Below, in pieces: positions 26,029 to 34,247 of a stretch of 64,000 bases of DNA (position 1 is the stretch's first letter; each line of letters opens with the position of its first letter). The DNA is taken from the NCBI RefSeq assembly GCF_900162685.1, contig NZ_LT727827.1, forward strand, positions 475,971-539,970, in the 5' to 3' direction. A model generated the notes under the pieces. It did not search any database. It saw only the letters and a program-made list of their open reading frames with translations, and was not told the DNA's origin. Source of the DNA: Terribacillus halophilus. Lineage in GTDB: Bacteria > Bacillota > Bacilli > Bacillales > Amphibacillaceae. Both the position numbers and the translations under genes were made by a program.

Positions 26029-27048
26029 TCACAAGCCGAGCATTCCCTTTAATTCTTCAAAGCGGTTCTTCGATAACGGCACGGTGCTGCGCGTATGGTC
26101 ATCAAGAATCAAACTGTAGCTGTTTCTTGTCCAGGTGACCACTTCCTTCACCTGCTGCAGGTTTACCAAATACGAACGATGGCAGCGGAAAAATCCAAAA
26201 GCCCGCAAACGTTCTTCTAATTCCTGAAGGGTATATGTACATGGGTAGACACCGTCTTGAAGATGAAGCTGCGCAACACCTTCACTGCTTTCAATAAAGT
26301 TAATATCAAATGGATTAAAAAGAATGATTTTATCATCAATCTTTGCTGGAATTTTCTCCAGCTTAACTGGCTGAGCCTCTACTTCACTTTCGGGGAGCTC
26401 TTCTGTCTCCTCTTCTACAACAATTTGTTTACAAGCTTTATCTGTCAAAGAATAGACGTTTTTCGTAAGTACCAAAGCATTCTCCAAATCTATTGTAGTA
26501 AGGAGAATCGTTTTCCCTTTCTTTTTCAGCTCCTCCATTATCCGATGAATGATTAAGCTGGTTTCAAGGTCCACATTTTGTTCTGGTTCTTCCATAATCA
26601 ATATCGGCTGATCTTGAAGAATTAACCTGCCGATTTGCAGTCGGCGTTCTTGCGAAAAATTCAACTTGCTAATTCTTACATTTTGCACATCACGCAAACC
26701 GACTTGTTGAATAACATCTTGGAGATCGACTTTGCTACCGTAAAGATTACGAAAGAAAACCAAATAATCCTTTACACGCATGCGTGTGTAAGATGCATCA
26801 TCCAGATACAAAAAGCCGATTCGATCATGAACAGATTTTAGTTTTTCGATATTTTCACCGAATAGTAGTACACTACCCGTAGATGGATTTTCTTGCTTGG
26901 CGATTATTTGAAGCAGCTGGCTTCCAATCACTTTATTACAGCGGATGACATAGCATTCACCGGCTTCGAGCTCCATATCGATTGGAGGCAGTAAGGTTGT
27001 ATTGTGGGAAGTTTTGCTGAGATTGTCGAATTTCAATGTAGTTGTCAT
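26029..27048 (-). CDS. degenerate ABC ATPase fused to a LytTR DNA-binding domain
   Basis: 339 aa. Residues about 5-210 follow the ABC ATPase fold, but the key motifs are ruined: the Walker A position reads RCNKVIGSQLL (no GKS/T), the signature reads SKLNFSQERRL instead of LSGGQ, and the Walker B reads LIMEEPEQN. An acidic linker (VEEETEELPESEVEA) leads to a LytTR domain (about 240-338) with FFRCHRSYLVNLQQV, typical of AgrA/LytR-type DNA binding. It likely senses the state or substrate of the adjacent ABC exporter and regulates its genes. The fusion is known in Bacillales; binding without hydrolysis is inference. Confidence 0.82.
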   Translation of the reverse strand: MTTTLKFDNLSKTSHNTTLLPPIDMELEAGECYVIRCNKVIGSQLLQIIAKQENPSTGSVLLFGENIEKLKSVHDRIGFLYLDDASYTRMRVKDYLVFFRNLYGSKVDLQDVIQQVGLRDVQNVRISKLNFSQERRLQIGRLILQDQPILIMEEPEQNVDLETSLIIHRIMEELKKKGKTILLTTIDLENALVLTKNVYSLTDKACKQIVVEEETEELPESEVEAQPVKLEKIPAKIDDKIILFNPFDINFIESSEGVAQLHLQDGVYPCTYTLQELEERLRAFGFFRCHRSYLVNLQQVKEVVTWTRNSYSLILDDHTRSTVPLSKNRFEELKGMLGL

Positions 27049-27130
27049 GGGCGTTGTCGTCCTCCTGTCTTACTTTTATTGTAAAGCTAACTCCATGAAT
27101 TGGAAATACCGAAAACGGAGATGAAAAACC

Positions 27131-27574
27131 TTGAAAAAAGATATTGATGATTATTTAAATGAAGGAATATATGGTGTGAAAGAAACGAAAGCAGGAGAAA
27201 GAAAAGAGTTCCTTGGCACGTTGCGCGAACGCACGATTTTTGCACTTACAGAAGGAGAAGTTGTGCAGCAGCAAGGCGTGAGGCAGTTAACAGATGCGAT
27301 GAAGCAATATCCAGATGCATCCCTGCGATTGTCCGGAGAAGTACGTACACGTTTTTTTAAACCGTATAAGAAAGCAGCAGCTGACTATAGCATCCCTTAT
27401 ACATCGGTGACGAACCAAGATGTTGATGCAGATTTAGCACTCGTACTGCATGTTAATCATGCAATTAATAAAGAAGACATCTATCTGCAAGAGGAGAAGA
27501 CGAACACAGCAGAAGATGCAGAAGAAAAGGAGGAGTCCTTCACTTCTATGCTTAAGAATATATTTAAACGGTAA
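27131..27574 (+). CDS. yueI: YueI-family (DUF1694) protein
   Basis: 147-aa cytoplasmic protein matching B. subtilis YueI in layout. DDYLNEGIYGVKETKAGER at the start and FLGTLRERTIFALTEGEV are family features, followed by an alpha/beta core and an acidic tail (EEKTNTAEDAEEKEES). No biochemical function is established. The start is TTG at 27131 with GGAG about 10 bases before. It is divergent from the ABC-LytTR gene. The fold resembles small nucleotide- or RNA-binding proteins, but that is weak. Confidence 0.75.
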   Translation: MKKDIDDYLNEGIYGVKETKAGERKEFLGTLRERTIFALTEGEVVQQQGVRQLTDAMKQYPDASLRLSGEVRTRFFKPYKKAAADYSIPYTSVTNQDVDADLALVLHVNHAINKEDIYLQEEKTNTAEDAEEKEESFTSMLKNIFKR

Positions 27575-27634
27575 TAAACCTGTTAAGGGCTTGTAAGATT
27601 CCTATGCTAACCTGACAGAAAGGAGCAGCAAAAC

Positions 27635-28249
27635 TTGTATACCTTAGACGCAAACAGTCTTCCAACAAAGACGCATTATAAAATACTTTCAGGCAGTATC
27701 ATTCCAAGACCAGTCGCTTTCGTCACTACCATGTCGGATAATGTCATTAACGCGGCACCGTTCAGCTATTTTTCCATTGTTAGTGCCGAACCGCCATTAG
27801 TCAGCATATCCGTCCAGAGAGCTGGAACAAAACAAAAAGACACCGCTCGTCATGCTATTGCTTCCGGTGAGTTAGTTGTTCATATCAGCACCGAGTCCAT
27901 TGTCGAGGAACTAAACAAAACAGCAGCCACTTTACCAGAAGAGGAAAGCGAACTAGATCTCACTTCTTTAACCTTAGCGCCAAGCACGTATATCTCGGTT
28001 CCTGGTATTGCGGAAGCATCAATTCGAATGGAATGCACGTTATATGACCATATCGAAATTAAGAAAGAAGATGGCAATACAACAGCTGACCTCTTACTCG
28101 CTAAAGTAATTGGCTACCATCTCTCCCCCGACGTTTATGACAAAGAAACAGGCTATCTCGATGCTCAATCTATTCAGCCAATCAGCCGGTTAGCAGGCAA
28201 TGATTATAGCAAGCTTGGTGAATTATTTACATTGAAGCGTCCTAAATAA
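27635..28249 (+). CDS. flavin reductase-like FMN-binding protein (YwrF type)
   Basis: 204 aa with the flavin-reductase split-barrel domain. SGSIIPRPVAFVTT and NAAPFSYFSIVSAEPPLVSISVQ are typical of the DIM6/NTAB (YwrF) group, which binds FMN. It probably reduces flavin or acts as a small oxidoreductase. The start is TTG at 27635 after AAAGGAG. It is followed after 19 bases by an SDR gene, probably on the same transcript. Confidence 0.83.
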   Translation: MYTLDANSLPTKTHYKILSGSIIPRPVAFVTTMSDNVINAAPFSYFSIVSAEPPLVSISVQRAGTKQKDTARHAIASGELVVHISTESIVEELNKTAATLPEEESELDLTSLTLAPSTYISVPGIAEASIRMECTLYDHIEIKKEDGNTTADLLLAKVIGYHLSPDVYDKETGYLDAQSIQPISRLAGNDYSKLGELFTLKRPK

Positions 28250-28268
28250 GCAGGAAAGTGGTGTAACC

Positions 28269-29111
28269 ATGCAGAAAACCGTCGTGATTACAGGAGCAAA
28301 TGCAGGGATGGGCTTTGCTGCAACAGTATCATTAGCCAGAAAAGGCCACACCGTTTGTATGCTCTGCCGCCCCGAAGAACGCGGACGAAAGGCACTCGAA
28401 CAAGCAAAACAGCAAAGCGGCTCAGCTGACATACACCTTTACGCATGCGACTTGGCTTCGTTTGCGAGTATTCATACATGTGCAGAGACACTTAAATCTG
28501 ATCATCCTGTTATCGACGTTCTTCTTAACAATGCCGGCATTGTCACAACGAAAAAGCAATATACAGCGGATGGCTTGGAAATGATGATGGGCGTCAATCA
28601 TCTTGGACATTTTCTGTTAACTAATTTGCTGTTAGAACAAATCAAGTCAGCTCCCCAAGGGCGAATTATTGTTCTTTCATCCGGTGCTTATAAAATCGGT
28701 AAAATTAGCTTGGATGAAGTGGGTGAATCAAGATCATTTACACCATGGCAAAACTATGGGCATAGTAAGCTTGCCAATTTATTATTTATCAAAGAACTGT
28801 CTCAGCGTCTCCATCATTCAAATGCAACAGTAAATGCTGTTCATCCCGGTGCAGTAAGCACAAGTCTTGGAGTAGATAGACAAACCGGGTTTGGTAAAAG
28901 GGTTCATCAGCTGCTTCGGCCTTTCTTCCAATCACCAGCAGAAGGTGCGGATACAGCATTATACTTAGCAGAAAGTCCAGAAGTGAAATATGTGTCAGGC
29001 GGTTACTTTTATAAACGAAGAATTCAAGAAGTAAAAGGACAAGCAGATGATGCGGAATTGGCCAAGCAGTTTTGGGCCATCAGTGAACAAAAAGTGGGAT
29101 TGACCGTTTGA
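28269..29111 (+). CDS. short-chain dehydrogenase (retinol dehydrogenase-like)
   Basis: 280-aa SDR. The cofactor motif is TGANAGMGFA near residue 10, NNAG lies at about 90, and the catalytic YGHSKLAN (YxxxK) near 160 follows the Ser of LSSGAY. The pattern matches retinol/protochlorophyllide-type SDRs, which favour NADP(H); the substrate is not readable. The last codons form the left arm of a perfect terminator. It is probably cotranscribed with the flavin reductase gene upstream. Confidence 0.83.
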   Translation: MQKTVVITGANAGMGFAATVSLARKGHTVCMLCRPEERGRKALEQAKQQSGSADIHLYACDLASFASIHTCAETLKSDHPVIDVLLNNAGIVTTKKQYTADGLEMMMGVNHLGHFLLTNLLLEQIKSAPQGRIIVLSSGAYKIGKISLDEVGESRSFTPWQNYGHSKLANLLFIKELSQRLHHSNATVNAVHPGAVSTSLGVDRQTGFGKRVHQLLRPFFQSPAEGADTALYLAESPEVKYVSGGYFYKRRIQEVKGQADDAELAKQFWAISEQKVGLTV

Positions 29112-29125
29112 CGGTCAATCCCACT
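29093..29125. terminator. bidirectional terminator, SDR and niaR
   Basis: AGTGGGATTGACCGT and ACGGTCAATCCCACT form a perfect 15-bp stem with a 3-base loop overlapping the SDR stop; niaR ends from the other side. Confidence 0.88.
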
Positions 29126-29657
29126 CTTTCAATAGGAAGCCATGATATGTTAGTACCTCGACTGCTTCCTCGAGAACATCCTCTTCCTCAGCCGCTAACG
29201 TATGAAGGTGAATACCCTCTGTTAGCTCTGACAAATAACCCGCCTTACCTTGAGAAATTCTGCCGATAAACTGTTTCACTTCTCTGCGGTTTGAGACCAT
29301 AATAGAAGCTGTCATCAATCCATAAACCGGATGCTCCACTCGTACATCCTTCACGGTAACACCTAAGTCGACGAGCAGCTGTAATTCTTCTTCTGTTCTT
29401 TCCGGCAGATGCTGACAGACAACAATCTTTTCAACTAACTGGTCTGACTGATGATGCAGCAAATATCCTTCACTAGTCGCAATAATTGGATGCTGCTCCG
29501 CTTTTAGCAATGTTACATCCCCAACAATCACCTGTCGGCTGACGTTTGCTTCTTTCGCCAATACACTGCCTTTTAGCGGACCCTCTGCAGCTTGCAGCTT
29601 CTCAAGCAGCCAATTCCGCCTTGCTTTTCCTAATAGCTTTTTCTTTTCCTCACCCAT
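29115..29657 (-). CDS. niaR: NAD biosynthesis repressor (YrxA/NiaR, 3H domain)
   Basis: 180 aa, the same length as B. subtilis YrxA. The N-terminal HTH_11 winged helix covers about residues 12-65 (VLAKEANVSRQVIVGDVTLL). The C-terminal 3H domain is named for three His; here VCQHLPER, RVEHPVYGL and GIHLHTLA carry them and bind metal and nicotinate. It represses nadABC and niacin uptake genes when nicotinate is plentiful. No nad biosynthesis operon is adjacent; only nadE lies about 7 kb away. It stands apart from its usual targets, so its regulon is elsewhere. Confidence 0.88.
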   Translation of the reverse strand: MGEEKKKLLGKARRNWLLEKLQAAEGPLKGSVLAKEANVSRQVIVGDVTLLKAEQHPIIATSEGYLLHHQSDQLVEKIVVCQHLPERTEEELQLLVDLGVTVKDVRVEHPVYGLMTASIMVSNRREVKQFIGRISQGKAGYLSELTEGIHLHTLAAEEEDVLEEAVEVLTYHGFLLKEWD

Positions 29658-29697
29658 TGAAAACCGTCCTTTTAGCCGTTTCTTGTATTATAGCAAA

Positions 29698-29731
29698 TTT
29701 AAAAAAGATACAGCCACATTGGCTGTATCTT
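29698..29731 (-). terminator. terminator of gspA
   Basis: AAGATACAGCC (29705-29715) pairs with GGCTGTATCTT (29721-29731); the minus transcript continues TTTTTAAATTT. Confidence 0.88.
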
Positions 29732-30612
29732 CAGTCAGCATATACTTCCTGTGCTTTCTTTCCAGGTAGGGTTTTCCAAGCTGTTTGCTGCAGAAATTTA
29801 AAATACAGCGGAGCGTACGGATGTCCGACATCAGAGTTCCACGGTTTATTAGCACCGGTGAAATGGACAATAGCAGGTGATTGCCGCGCTTCTTTGTGGC
29901 GCTTACGCTCTGCAAGTTCTTTTGGTGTTTTGGTTTTCAGAATAATGAACGATTGTGCATTCCATCGTGGGTGGATTGGCTTCCATTTATCCCAAAGGAT
30001 GGCATTTAGTGCATCCTGATCATGCAAGTACAGATAATCAGGATCATTGTTTTCATCAATAAACTGCAGCACCTTATCCGGAATAGAATGTTTACGCCAA
30101 TTCTCCATATCGATAACCATCATACCAGAATTGAAATACTTGCCTTCGTTCGTAATATTCATCTTCTCCAAACGCTGCAGCTGCCCAGCATCCTCTACAG
30201 CCGCAAGCATTTTCCCACCCAAGTCCATATCCTGCAGATACGAAACATCGGTCAAAACTAATGTATCACAATCAATGTAGATAATACGTTCGACACTTGG
30301 ATCTGTTATCACCTCAGGAATAGAAATGCGGTAATAAGCTGTTTTATTGATATATCTGCTTTCCGTGGCGTTTTTATAAGATTCTGTATCTATAGAGAGG
30401 AAGCGAATCGGTGTTCCGAATTGCATCGTTGTCTTCATCAGCATTCGTTTATTTGTTTTTGTAATGCCGCCATCGATTACGTATAACATGACGCGTCTAT
30501 TTTTCTTAACATTCGTAAGCAATGATGTCAGCATCACACCTAAGTGATGCGCGTAATTATCATCCGCACTAGAAACAACATGAATCGTATCTTTGTGATG
30601 CAAGACGTTCAT
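29731..30612 (-). CDS. gspA: family 8 glycosyltransferase, general stress protein A
   Basis: 293-aa GT8 enzyme similar to B. subtilis GspA. The UDP-sugar site is HVVSSADDNYAHHLG near residue 11, with the metal-binding DxD in IIYIDCDTLV near 105 and KYFNSGMMVIDMENWR. The late HFTGANKPW coordinates metal and phosphate. It transfers a hexose from UDP-sugar to an unknown acceptor. A good SigB promoter lies at 30637-30662, matching the SigB control known for gspA. AAAGGAGGATG precedes the ATG. Confidence 0.88.
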   Translation of the reverse strand: MNVLHHKDTIHVVSSADDNYAHHLGVMLTSLLTNVKKNRRVMLYVIDGGITKTNKRMLMKTTMQFGTPIRFLSIDTESYKNATESRYINKTAYYRISIPEVITDPSVERIIYIDCDTLVLTDVSYLQDMDLGGKMLAAVEDAGQLQRLEKMNITNEGKYFNSGMMVIDMENWRKHSIPDKVLQFIDENNDPDYLYLHDQDALNAILWDKWKPIHPRWNAQSFIILKTKTPKELAERKRHKEARQSPAIVHFTGANKPWNSDVGHPYAPLYFKFLQQTAWKTLPGKKAQEVYAD

Positions 30613-30636
30613 CCTCCTTTATAATCGTACGTTCCT

Positions 30637-30662
30637 TTACCCCGCCTTTCCATACAGAAAAC
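30637..30662 (-). promoter_or_regulatory. SigB promoter of gspA
   Basis: On the minus strand GTTTTC (30662-30657), 14 bases and GGGTAA (30642-30637). The consensus is GTTTAA-N12-15-GGGTAT. It lies 25 bases before the start codon of a gene whose B. subtilis homologue is SigB-dependent. Confidence 0.7.
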
Positions 30663-30737
30663 CAATGAAGCAGAAAATGAGAATCATGAACCAATTTCTC
30701 TTATTAATTTTCCGACTATTGAGACAATTAATCTAGT

Positions 30738-30777
30738 TAAAAAGAGCTATCACACAAAATTTGTTGCAATAGCTCTT
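30738..30777 (-). terminator. terminator of aroK
   Basis: AAGAGCTAT (30742-30750) and ATAGCTCTT (30769-30777) enclose a second hairpin, CACAAA/TTTGTTG. The minus transcript then reads TTTTAAC. Confidence 0.8.
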
Positions 30778-30792
30778 GCATCTGCTGGTACT

Positions 30793-31362
30793 TTAAGAAA
30801 GCGGCTGATGAAGTTCCCAGCCCAATTTTAATAATTCTACGATATAGTCTGCTACTTCTTCCGGATTGAGGTTATCTGTTGTGACACGTGCATTATGTTC
30901 CGCATAGATAGCTTGTCGTTCATCAAATATTTGCTGCACTTCATCAACCGATTTATTGTGCAGCACCGGTCTATTCTCGATCAATAAATCCATGCGTTCC
31001 TTCCAACGGTCCCAGCTGAGATCGAGGAACAATACCAGACAGCTCTCGAGACAAACTTCTCGGATGGCTTCCTGTTTGAAAGCTCCGCCGCCAAGAGAAA
31101 CGATATTGCATTGTTTATTATCACAAATATCAATGACCGTATTCCGTTCGATCTCACGGAAATAGTCTTCCCCATGCTGCGCGAATATTTCTGGAATTGC
31201 CATCCCATATCGCTGTTCAATCTCTGCATCAACATCGATAAAGTCTCTGTAAAGTTTCTCGGCGACTAGCTGGCCGATTGTCGTTTTTCCGACACCCATG
31301 AATCCGATCAGGACGATATTTTTCGCCCGCACAGGTATATGCTGTCTGCTCATTGTTCGCAC
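30793..31362 (-). CDS. aroK: shikimate kinase
   Basis: 189 aa from the GTG at 31362. Phosphorylates shikimate at O3 in aromatic amino acid synthesis. Walker A is GFMGVGKTT. The shikimate-binding DVDAEIEQRYG, FREIERNTV and SLGGGAF (GGG motif) are present, and RPVL forms the lid region. The open frame runs to 31467, but GAGAGGAG is 7 bases before the GTG, a better start than the ATG at 31353. It is not near other aro genes. The upstream aldo/keto reductase gene ends 89 bases away. Confidence 0.88.
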   Translation of the reverse strand: MRTMSRQHIPVRAKNIVLIGFMGVGKTTIGQLVAEKLYRDFIDVDAEIEQRYGMAIPEIFAQHGEDYFREIERNTVIDICDNKQCNIVSLGGGAFKQEAIREVCLESCLVLFLDLSWDRWKERMDLLIENRPVLHNKSVDEVQQIFDERQAIYAEHNARVTTDNLNPEEVADYIVELLKLGWELHQPLS

Positions 31363-31450
31363 GATGTAACTCCTCTCCCCACAAGTCGTATACCTTGTAA
31401 TATATTCTATTGTATACGATAAATACAAAAATCGTAAGAGAGAAATACCT

Positions 31451-32422
31451 TTATTGTACCTTAGCATCCTCCAATTCGAGGTTCAGCCATTTCACTTCAT
31501 CTTCGGTAAGTTCAATTTCTACAGCTGGAAGTGCTTCATGCAGGCGCTTCACATTTTTACAACCTACGATAGCACATGTGGGAAACTGCTGATGCAGTAC
31601 ATAAGCAACAGCTATTTGATTGGCTGTTACACCTTTTTTATTTGCTAGCTCGACAGCTCGATCATAGCGCTCCCAATTGGCATCGTTATAATAAACACGA
31701 GCAATTTCCTCATCTGATATATGATTTCTGTTGTAAGTACCCGTAAAAAATCCGCCAGCTTGCGATGCCCAAGAGATGACTGGCATTTGTGTACGCTGAT
31801 GCCACGCTGAATACGCGCCATCTAATGCAACTGTTTCTGCCCAGCGCACCTCATTTAGCTGTGCCAAGCTTAGGTTCGGACTATTCACAAGCAGCCGGTC
31901 GTACCCTTTCGCATCTGCATATGCATTCGCTTCTTCAATACGGTCGGACTGCCAGTTAGAGACACCATACACCCCTATCTTCCCTGCCTTCTGGTGTTCA
32001 TGCAGCATATCCATTAGCAATTGGACTGGTACATTCCGATCATCTCGATGAAGAAGGTAGATATCAATGAAATCTGTCTGCAAATTCGCAAGGCTGTCAT
32101 GCAAGTCCTTCGTAATTTCCTCCGGATTCACACGCTTCATTTCTGGATGATGCACACCATCCAGATCAATATGGTAATGACCACCTTTTGAGATTAAAAT
32201 TACTTGATCGCGCGTCCTACGCTCTGCCAGCCATTGCCCGATCAATTTCTCTGCTTGGTATTGCGCATATTTCGGTCCGGTATCAATTGTATTGCCGCCA
32301 GCTTGTAAGAAGCTATCCAGAACAGCGAATACATCATTGCTTTTGTCTTCGAAAAATTTAGTTGTGCCGAGGATCAATTTAGAAAGCGGGTGTTTAACCC
32401 CTGGTATTGTTGTATAGTTCAT
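31451..32422 (-). CDS. aldo/keto reductase
   Basis: 323-aa AKR with a TIM-barrel layout. Features include NTIDTGPKYAQYQAEKLIG (the usual catalytic DxxxxYG region, here Asp and Tyr), the Lys of LISKGGHY, and the His of IYLLHRDDRN. The cofactor site is in CAIVGCKNVKRLHEAL. It probably reduces a carbonyl using NADPH; the substrate is unknown. AAAGGAGG precedes the ATG. It lies upstream of aroK on the same strand, but cotranscription is uncertain. Confidence 0.85.
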   Translation of the reverse strand: MNYTTIPGVKHPLSKLILGTTKFFEDKSNDVFAVLDSFLQAGGNTIDTGPKYAQYQAEKLIGQWLAERRTRDQVILISKGGHYHIDLDGVHHPEMKRVNPEEITKDLHDSLANLQTDFIDIYLLHRDDRNVPVQLLMDMLHEHQKAGKIGVYGVSNWQSDRIEEANAYADAKGYDRLLVNSPNLSLAQLNEVRWAETVALDGAYSAWHQRTQMPVISWASQAGGFFTGTYNRNHISDEEIARVYYNDANWERYDRAVELANKKGVTANQIAVAYVLHQQFPTCAIVGCKNVKRLHEALPAVEIELTEDEVKWLNLELEDAKVQ

Positions 32423-32603
32423 CCTGAAAGCCTCCTTTTATTCTGTGCGTTAGTCAACAGTTTGTATGGCTATTCCCTTAATCCATGAAAAAGCATCCTG
32501 TGCTGCTGCAGAAAAGACAGAGTTCTTGAATGAAAGAAGATATTACGAGGTTGTTCTAGTGTGGATTTATATTTACTTTATCATTATGGCCATGCTGACA
32601 GCA

Positions 32604-32636
32604 AATAAAATGAGGCAGACATGACGCCTGCCTCAT
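32604..32636 (-). terminator. terminator of ppaC
   Basis: ATGAGGCAG (32610-32618) and CTGCCTCAT (32628-32636) pair; the minus transcript continues TTTATTTGC. Confidence 0.75.
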
Positions 32637-32642
32637 AGATTA

Positions 32643-33572
32643 TTACCCATTCATAACTTCAGTAAGTACAGGCACAATCTGTTTCTTACGTGAAACAACG
32701 CCTTCAAGCGTGGCTGTATTGTTGGATAAAGTTACGTGGAATGCCTTTTCCACTGCTTCTGTTTCTGCGCCAATTGCAATCGCTGTAGAGTCATTTGTTA
32801 AAATGTTAGTGATTGCAAAAAGATAAAGTTTTAAGCCTTTATCTGTAATTTTCTGCTTCATTGCAGCTTCAACTTCCGCTTGGCGAACAAGTACATCCTG
32901 TTCATCAACAACGTTAACTTGCGCAATTTCAACAGTTGCATTGCCCATTTGGAATTCTTTCGCATCAAGTGTGATTAATTCTTCCGCCGTTTTCTTGCTC
33001 ACATCAGCGCCTGCTTTAAGCATGTCCAAGCCATATGTATTCACATCGACATCAGCAATTTCAGCAAGCTCTTTTGCTGCTTTTACATCTTCTTCTGTAC
33101 ATGTAGGGGATTTGAAAAGCAAAGAATCAGAAACAATTGCACTTAGCATTGCGCCTGCGATTTCTTTTGGAATAACCACATCATGCTCTTTATAGATTTT
33201 CTTAAGAATTGTAGCTGTGCAACCAACTGGTTCCGCACGGTAATAAAGCGGATCAGCTGTTTCAAAGTTCGCAATGCGGTGGTGGTCTACCACTTCAATA
33301 ACGGATACAGTATCAATATCTGAAACGCTTTGCTGCTTTTCATTATGGTCGACTAAGATTACCTGCTCTGCTTCTCCATTAATTGCATCAATCATACGAG
33401 GAGCTTCAAGACCGAATGTTTTTAGTGCGAATGCTGTTTCTTCATTCAATTCGCCAAGGCGGATAGCTTCTGCTTCCATTCCTAGTTTGTTCTTCAAATG
33501 TGCGTATGCGATTGCGGATGTTACCGCATCTGTATCTGGGTTTTTATGTCCGAAGACGAGTACTTTTCCCAC
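32643..33572 (-). CDS. ppaC: manganese-dependent (family II) inorganic pyrophosphatase
   Basis: 309 aa, normal for PpaC. The metal-binding motifs of the DHH superfamily are all present: [14 protein letters not shown] (His and two Asp), VILVDHNE and [11 protein letters not shown]. The C-terminal DHHA2 domain ends in [11 protein letters not shown], holding the substrate-binding RKK. It hydrolyses pyrophosphate to two phosphates, driving biosynthesis. It is a single gene with its own terminator. Confidence 0.95.
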   Translation of the reverse strand: MGKVLVFGHKNPDTDAVTSAIAYAHLKNKLGMEAEAIRLGELNEETAFALKTFGLEAPRMIDAINGEAEQVILVDHNEKQQSVSDIDTVSVIEVVDHHRIANFETADPLYYRAEPVGCTATILKKIYKEHDVVIPKEIAGAMLSAIVSDSLLFKSPTCTEEDVKAAKELAEIADVDVNTYGLDMLKAGADVSKKTAEELITLDAKEFQMGNATVEIAQVNVVDEQDVLVRQAEVEAAMKQKITDKGLKLYLFAITNILTNDSTAIAIGAETEAVEKAFHVTLSNNTATLEGVVSRKKQIVPVLTEVMNG

Positions 33573-33656
33573 AGCTATCTCTCCTTTTACATTGTCGGCA
33601 TGATGCCGGACATGATGTATTCATTTTACATGATTCTAGCTATTTTAAAAAGGGAC

Positions 33657-34247
33657 TCACTTGGAAACATAGCGATTGCCATGCACCCAATAGCGCCACG
33701 GAAAGTCCTTTGCCTCCTGCGCATTCGGGATACCAATTCTCGGTCCTGTTTCCACTTGCTCCGGCGTGTAGCCTGATGCAATATATAAAGGAGTGCTCGT
33801 AAAATGCCCTCCGTAATGAGCGACTTGTTCAATACCCATCGCCTGACAAAGCTTCCCAGGTCCATTGGTCAATTCCCTCGGCTTCCTGCCAGGTCTGCGC
33901 GTCTCCATTAAAGGTATGCCATCCTTTGGTTCCAACGCTCGAATAAGAACAGCTTCAGGAGTTCCAGCAGCCGCACTCACCACATTCAGCAGCACTTGCC
34001 TGTGCATGGTGTACGTATAAATATGTCCAGGATCATGAAACATAATCTCTGTCCGTTTCGTTCTTCGGTTATTAAAGCTGTGTGCAGCACGATCAAGCGC
34101 ACCCCGATAAGCTTCTGTTTCCACAATATAGCCCGACGAGATTCCTTGCGGTGTTTCATGAACCAACAAACAGCCCAACAAACTAGGAGCAAGCTCCAAA
34201 GTAGGCTGTTCATAAAATGATTGTTCCAGCGGCTCATAGCTAGTCAT
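33657..34247 (-). CDS. 3-methyladenine DNA glycosylase (AAG/MPG type)
   Basis: 196 aa. Removes alkylated purines in base excision repair. Family motifs are LLGCLLVHET, GYIVETEAYRG (catalytic Glu), MFHDPGHIYTY and LTNGPGKLCQAMGI. The frame is open to 34310, but the ATG at 34247 overlaps the stop of the MFS gene upstream (TAATG) and has GAAGGAG at the right distance, so translation is coupled. Pairing with an MFS pump is unusual and may only be transcriptional convenience. Confidence 0.9.
   Translation of the reverse strand: MTSYEPLEQSFYEQPTLELAPSLLGCLLVHETPQGISSGYIVETEAYRGALDRAAHSFNNRRTKRTEIMFHDPGHIYTYTMHRQVLLNVVSAAAGTPEAVLIRALEPKDGIPLMETRRPGRKPRELTNGPGKLCQAMGIEQVAHYGGHFTSTPLYIASGYTPEQVETGPRIGIPNAQEAKDFPWRYWVHGNRYVSK

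Noticed and set aside
29546-30019. 157-codon open frame on the plus strand
   Set aside because: Crosses the niaR-gspA gap antisense to both; no start signal.
32559-32624. GTG-started 21-residue hydrophobic frame with GAGG upstream
   Set aside because: Too short to support; its end overlaps the ppaC terminator stem, which explains much of the sequence.
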